Below are positions 59,356 through 64,000 of a stretch of 64,000 nt of DNA, in pieces. The notes under the pieces were generated by a model. It saw only the letters and a program-made list of their open reading frames with translations. It ran no database searches and was not told the DNA's origin. The position numbers and the translations under genes were made by a program. The DNA comes from Verrucomicrobia bacterium S94. Its GTDB lineage: Bacteria; Verrucomicrobiota; Kiritimatiellia; Kiritimatiellales; Pontiellaceae. Where the stretch lies: the NCBI GenBank assembly GCA_004299845.1, contig CP036201.1, forward strand, positions 3,162,001 through 3,226,000, written 5' to 3'. Numbering within the stretch: position 1 is the first letter of the stretch; each line of letters begins with the position of its first letter.

Positions 59356-62300
59356 GTGAACAGTGTACCGTTTGCCCATCTTCATTTTCATACCTGCTAC
59401 AGCCTGCTGGACAGTACAGCAAAGGTGAAGGATTCGGTGGCGGCCGCAACGGATATGGGCATGCAGTATCTGGCGATGACCGACCATGCGGTGCTGTACG
59501 GGGCGGTGGAATTTTATAAGGCATGCTACGCCGCCGGTATCAAACCGATCATCGGGTGCGATATGTATGTGGCGCGGCACGGCATTGCCCACCGCGAGTC
59601 GATGCGCGACAACATGAGTCTGGTGCTGCTGGCGGAAACGCAGGAAGGCTATGAAAATCTGGTGCGCCTCGTTTCCATCGCCCACCTCGAAGGTATGTAT
59701 TACAAGCCGCGTATTGATAAGGAACTGCTGAAAAAATACAGCAAAGGGCTGATCGCGCTTTCAGGCGATATGCGCGGCGAAGTGGCGGAAGCGTGCCGGA
59801 ATGATGATCTGAAAGCAGCAATCGATCTGGCCCTGGAATATTCCGGCATCATGGGAAAAGACAATTTTTTCATCGAGCTCTTCGACCATGGCCTGGAGGA
59901 GGAAAAGGGGCTAAAGGAAAAGCTGCTGCAGGTGGCCGAAGCAACCGGTCTGCCGATTGTTGCCACCAATGATGTTCACTATATCCGGCAGGAGCATGCC
60001 GACGCGCACGATGTATTGACCTGCCTGCAGCGCGGCTATCTGGTGGCGGACCCGAACCGGTACCGTTACCATGGCGATCAGTATTATATGAAAAGCGGCG
60101 AGGAGATGGCCGAACTTTTCAAGGATCATCCGGAAGCCATTTCCAATACCATTGAAATTGCACAGCGCTGCAACGTGGAATTCTTTTTCCCGGAAAAGGC
60201 GGAGGATCTTCATTTTCCAAAGTTTCCGCTGCCGGAAGGTTTCTCCCGTGATCTCGACTATCTGATTTATCTGGGCAAAGAAGGATTACGCAAACTGTAC
60301 GGCATCGAAGATCTGGACAACCCGAAAAACGATTACGAAAAGGAGATCAACGAGCGCTTTTACTACGAAGTGGGCGTGATCGAGAAAACCAACTACATCA
60401 ACTATTTTCTGGTGGTGGCCGACTTTATTCAGTGGGCGCGCGGCCAGGGTATTCCGGTCGGTCCGGGCCGCGGGTCGGGCGCGGGATCGCTGCTCGCCTA
60501 TTCGCTGGCGATTACGACGATTGAGCCGCTGAAGTATAACCTGATTTTCGAACGGTTCCTGAATCCGGACCGTGTGTCACCGCCGGACTTCGATATCGAT
60601 TTCTGTCCGACAAGACGTCAGGACGTCATTCAGTATGTGCGGGAGAAATACGGGGAGGAATGCTGCGCCCAGATCATCACCTTCGGAACGCTGGGTGCCA
60701 AAACCCTGATGCGCGACCTCGGCCGCGTACTGGAAATTCCCCTGCCCTACTGCGACCGACTGGCCAAAATGATTCCGGATACGCCGGGGACCACCATGGA
60801 AAAGGCCCTGGCGGAAAGTCCGGAATTCAAACAGGCCACCAGTACGGAACCCGACGCCCTGCGTATTATGAAATATGCCCGACTGCTGGAGGGACTGCCC
60901 CGGCATACGGGAATGCACGCCGCCGGCGTGGTGATCGGCGAAAAGCCGCTGATCGAAATTATTCCGCTGACCAAAGAGGCCAAAGAGGGGCTGACCGTCG
61001 TTCAGTTTGAAAAAGGTCCCACCGAGGAGATCGGCCTGTTGAAGATGGACTTCCTCGGGCTGAAAAACCTGACCATCATTTATGAAGCGTGCGATTTGAT
61101 CAAACGCAACCACGGCGTTGAGATCGACCCGGAAAAACTGGATATCAAGGACGAAAAAACGTTCGAGCTTCTGGCCCGCGGCGACACGGTGGGCGTATTC
61201 CAGCTGGAATCGGGCGGCATGCGCGACACCCTCCGGCAGGTCGCACCGGACTGCATTGAAGACATCATCGCCATTCTGGCCCTTTACCGTCCGGGGCCGA
61301 TGCAGTTTATCCCAACCTATATCAAACGGAAACACGGACAGGAAAAAGTCGAATACGACCACCCGATTCTTGAACCGATTCTCAAAGAAACCAACGGCAT
61401 TATCGTTTATCAGGAACAGATTCAGCAGGCCGCCCAGAAACTCGCCGGTTTCTCGCTCGGCCAGGGGGATATTCTGCGCCGCGCCATGGGTAAAAAGAAG
61501 CCGGAGGTGATGGCCGAGCAGCGCGGAAAATTCGTTGAAGGGTGCAAAACAACCAACAATATCGACGAAAAACTCGCGAATAAGATTTTCGACAATATCA
61601 CGGAATTCGCGAAATACGGTTTTAATAAATCCCACTCCACTGCGTACGGATTTGTGACCTATCAGACCGCCTGGCTGAAGGCCCACTATCCCGCCGAATT
61701 TATGGCGGCCCTGCTCTCCGGTGAAATGGGCAACTCTGATAAACTGACCCAGTTTATAGGTGAAGCCAAGGAGATGGGCATCGATGTTCTGCCGCCGAGC
61801 GTCAACGAATCCATCGGGCATTTTAATGCCGTGCAGGACGGCAGCGGCATCCGGTTCGGACTCGCCGCCATCAAAGGCGTCGGCGAAGGCGTGGTGGAGG
61901 AAATCGTGAAAGAACGCGATGAAAACGGGCCGTATCTCGGATTGATGGATTTCTGCGCCCGCGTCACCAGCGCCAATAAAAAGGTGCTGGAAAGTCTGAT
62001 CCGCTCCGGCGCATTCGATTTCAGCAGCGCGCACCGGGCCCAGCTTTTCAACGGTATTGATATTGCCATCGGCCGCGCCGCCGAAGCCCTGAAGGATAAG
62101 GCGTCCGGTCAGGTGTCGATGTTCGATATGATGGCCGACAGCGAAGCCGAAGCCAGCTCGGCGGGTTCCGACGACGAGCTGCCGGATGTAAAACCCTGGA
62201 GCGAATCCGATATGCTGGCCGCCGAAAAAGAGCTGATTGGCTTCTTTATTTCCGGTCACCCGCTGGCCCGCTATGAATGGGTGCTCGATAAATTTGCTCT

Positions 62301-62901
62301 GAAAAAGGTGGCTGAAGTCGGCAAACTGCTGCCGGGAACTCGGACGCGCTGTGGTGGGATGGTTACGGAAATGCGCAAGCTTTTCACGAAGAAGGACCAG
62401 AAACCGATGGCCGTTTTTAAAATCGAAGGGCTCGAAGGCTCCATTAATGCCATCATTTTCCCGGGACCGTTTGAGCAGTACGGCCACCTGATTACCGAAG
62501 ACGCCACACTGATGTTCGGCGGAACCATGATGGACGAGGAAGGCGGCGACCCGAAACTCCAGGTTATGGAAATCTTTCCGCTCGATGCCGCCGCATCAAC
62601 CTTCTGCGACCGGATAAGCATCCATCTTCCGGAAATCGGGGTGAATGAACAGGTGATTGCCGACCTGAAAAGCACCGTTCAGAAATTCCGCGGCAATATT
62701 CCCCTGCACATCTGTATTGAATTTGCCGAAGGACAGAAGATTTTTCTGAATACCGATCACGATTACAAAGTTCGCCCCTGCGCCGAACTGGTGCGTGAAA
62801 TCGAACAGATTATCGGTGAAGGAACCGTGTTTGTTGCGGCCAAATCCGATGCCCTCAAAAACCCGCCGAAACCGCGGAAATGGGAGCGGAAAAAAGGATA
62901 A
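59356..62901 (+). CDS. dnaE: DNA polymerase III alpha subunit
   Basis: 1181 aa, GTG start with TGGAGG 9 nt upstream. N-terminal PHP domain (HLHFHTCYSLLDS), catalytic palm with PPDFDIDF and GPGRGSGAGSLLAYSL, the motif MRDTLRQVAPDCIEDIIAILALYRPGPM, then HhH and OB domains (FKIEGLEGSINAIIFPG). Replicative polymerase of the DnaE1 type. No intein or frameshift is seen. Confidence 0.97.
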   Translation: MNSVPFAHLHFHTCYSLLDSTAKVKDSVAAATDMGMQYLAMTDHAVLYGAVEFYKACYAAGIKPIIGCDMYVARHGIAHRESMRDNMSLVLLAETQEGYENLVRLVSIAHLEGMYYKPRIDKELLKKYSKGLIALSGDMRGEVAEACRNDDLKAAIDLALEYSGIMGKDNFFIELFDHGLEEEKGLKEKLLQVAEATGLPIVATNDVHYIRQEHADAHDVLTCLQRGYLVADPNRYRYHGDQYYMKSGEEMAELFKDHPEAISNTIEIAQRCNVEFFFPEKAEDLHFPKFPLPEGFSRDLDYLIYLGKEGLRKLYGIEDLDNPKNDYEKEINERFYYEVGVIEKTNYINYFLVVADFIQWARGQGIPVGPGRGSGAGSLLAYSLAITTIEPLKYNLIFERFLNPDRVSPPDFDIDFCPTRRQDVIQYVREKYGEECCAQIITFGTLGAKTLMRDLGRVLEIPLPYCDRLAKMIPDTPGTTMEKALAESPEFKQATSTEPDALRIMKYARLLEGLPRHTGMHAAGVVIGEKPLIEIIPLTKEAKEGLTVVQFEKGPTEEIGLLKMDFLGLKNLTIIYEACDLIKRNHGVEIDPEKLDIKDEKTFELLARGDTVGVFQLESGGMRDTLRQVAPDCIEDIIAILALYRPGPMQFIPTYIKRKHGQEKVEYDHPILEPILKETNGIIVYQEQIQQAAQKLAGFSLGQGDILRRAMGKKKPEVMAEQRGKFVEGCKTTNNIDEKLANKIFDNITEFAKYGFNKSHSTAYGFVTYQTAWLKAHYPAEFMAALLSGEMGNSDKLTQFIGEAKEMGIDVLPPSVNESIGHFNAVQDGSGIRFGLAAIKGVGEGVVEEIVKERDENGPYLGLMDFCARVTSANKKVLESLIRSGAFDFSSAHRAQLFNGIDIAIGRAAEALKDKASGQVSMFDMMADSEAEASSAGSDDELPDVKPWSESDMLAAEKELIGFFISGHPLARYEWVLDKFALKKVAEVGKLLPGTRTRCGGMVTEMRKLFTKKDQKPMAVFKIEGLEGSINAIIFPGPFEQYGHLITEDATLMFGGTMMDEEGGDPKLQVMEIFPLDAAASTFCDRISIHLPEIGVNEQVIADLKSTVQKFRGNIPLHICIEFAEGQKIFLNTDHDYKVRPCAELVREIEQIIGEGTVFVAAKSDALKNPPKPRKWERKKG

Positions 62902-62984
62902 CGCGGAAACAAACCCTGGAATTCCATAAACCTTTCTCTGGCTTTCCGGAAAAATTGGTATTCATATTGCTTGTTAAGTTTGCA

Positions 62985-63833
62985 ATGAAAACTAAAAAAT
63001 ATAATATACTGCAAATGCCGATTATGGCGTTTTTTTCACCTCGTCTCTACCGGGACGTTGGCCTGAACTGGAAGGGGGCCAACCTGATTTATCTCTTTCT
63101 GCTGACGGTCGTTTGCTCCATTCTACCGGCCCTCCAGTACCGCGATCAGATTCTGCACATACTGGAAACCGACGCAGATGCTATCCTTAAACAGCTTCCC
63201 GAAATCCGGATTCAAAACGGTATTGCAAATGTGTCAACGGAAATGCCCTGCTATATAAACAATGAGGCAGGCAATCCGGTGGCTATCATCGACACCACCA
63301 GAAACGTAAACTTTATTGACCCTCCTCCTTCCGTTCAGGTCATGCTTACCGAAACCAAACTGATTGTCCGTAACGGCCCGCCAAGGTTCAACAAGCTCGA
63401 TCTCAGCACCGTAAACGGATGGATTATTAATCAGGAACAGATCAAAAAATGGCTGGAAATCTTCTATGAAATAGCGACCCCGCTCATCTGCAGCATCTGT
63501 TGCATACTTGCCTACCTGGTCGCCGTCATGCTCATGATCTTCGTAGCAACGGCCGGACGGATAATCGCCGGCATCGCACGCCGCCCGTTACGTTTCAAAG
63601 ACACCATGCGCCTTGCCGTTACAGCATCAACTCCGGCCGTTACCGGATTCACCACCTGTTTCGCCTACGATATTTCTATTCCCGGCTATATCTATCCTGC
63701 CGTCATTTTCGGCTATCTGCTGCTCGCTATTGCCGCCTGCTCCAACCGGGAAAAGGAAACCCCTAAAAACCGCACCAATCTTAAAGCGGCACTTGACCCG
63801 AAGCAGATAGCGACACTCGACGAAGCCGCATAA
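62985..63833 (+). CDS. DUF1189 family membrane protein
   Basis: 282 aa from the ATG at 62985; later Met codons at 63015 and 63024 are possible starts because a TATAAT lies at 63000. Starts FFSPRLYRDVGLNWKGANLIYLFLL; an extracytoplasmic beta-rich loop follows the first helix, then three to four helices near the C-terminus. It resembles DUF1189; function unknown. It lies downstream of dnaE in the same direction. Confidence 0.7.
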   Translation: MKTKKYNILQMPIMAFFSPRLYRDVGLNWKGANLIYLFLLTVVCSILPALQYRDQILHILETDADAILKQLPEIRIQNGIANVSTEMPCYINNEAGNPVAIIDTTRNVNFIDPPPSVQVMLTETKLIVRNGPPRFNKLDLSTVNGWIINQEQIKKWLEIFYEIATPLICSICCILAYLVAVMLMIFVATAGRIIAGIARRPLRFKDTMRLAVTASTPAVTGFTTCFAYDISIPGYIYPAVIFGYLLLAIAACSNREKETPKNRTNLKAALDPKQIATLDEAA

Positions 63834-63836
63834 AAA

Positions 63837-63871
63837 AATCCAGGTGCTGGAAATATTCCAACCCCTGGATT
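63837..63871. terminator. Bidirectional terminator between the DUF1189 gene and serS
   Basis: AATCCAGGTGCTGGAA and TTCCAACCCCTGGATT arms enclose ATA. An A-run (63832-63838) and a T-run (63870-63873) lie on either side, so both convergent genes can use it. Confidence 0.7.
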
Positions 63872-63890
63872 TTCATCCTTTTCGAAACCG

Positions 63891-64000
<110 letters not shown>

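Noticed and set aside
60577-62487. 636-codon minus-strand open frame inside dnaE
   Set aside because: Antisense to conserved polymerase motifs; a by-product of GC-rich codon use.

Overview
The window is about 55% GC and densely coded, with short intergenic gaps, many ATGA/TAATG overlaps and classical GGAGG ribosome sites. Gene content points to an anaerobe-adapted Gram-negative bacterium, possibly of the PVC/Kiritimatiellota group. The pointers are a Bat aerotolerance operon, a one-subunit SdhC with SdhAB, an Orp/Mrp-type Fe-S ATPase cluster and lipoproteins. This placement is an inference from gene content; no rRNA or tRNA gene was seen.

1-30.4 kb is mostly core. It holds two PAS/GAF histidine kinases with an orphan Fis-type HTH (1-3.3 kb), a UspA protein, and a moxR-DUF58-batABCDE-like operon (4.0-13.0 kb). 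That operon has been invaded twice by one small repeat element, once carrying a four-helix-bundle gene and once as an empty derivative. A hybrid kinase with a frameshifted receiver follows, then hisH, a TauE exporter, hisB, a phospholipid-head-group set (CDP-alcohol transferase, CdsA, PlsC, small membrane protein), tpx, hsp20, and a minus-strand TCA operon sdhC-sdhA-sdhB-sucC-sucD-gltA.

30.8-38.0 kb is an AT-richer accessory island. Small orphan genes (HEPN-like, zinc-ribbon membrane protein, winged-helix-like protein, a YefM/YoeB-type toxin-antitoxin pair and unknowns) are separated by imperfect inverted repeats with the architecture of integron attC sites. Repeat copies stop matching exactly after a GTT triplet, the integron crossover point. 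No integrase is present, so this looks like a cluster of attC sites lacking an integrase. It is littered with IS256, IS110 and ISL3 debris, and two IS110-type ends lie at the same position in two attC-like half sites.

38.0-44.4 kb carries the agmatine-to-putrescine genes (agmatine deiminase and N-carbamoylputrescine amidase), separated by a HipA-like kinase/DUF3037 pair and a SEC-C protein, followed by a beta-carbonic anhydrase and a hotdog thioesterase. 44.4-52.4 kb is a minus-strand ion-transport island (SulP, SLC13/ArsB-type and CPA2 antiporter) interleaved with three different EIIA(Ntr)-domain proteins and CBS proteins. This suggests phosphorylation- and nucleotide-controlled ion transport. 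52.6-58.0 kb is an Orp/Mrp-type cluster: two NifX-like proteins, three P-loop ATPases (two with 4Fe-4S ferredoxin inserts), an MBL hydrolase, DUF5320, DUF134 and a NifU-like scaffold. bioB, dnaE, a DUF1189 protein and the 3' end of serS close the window.
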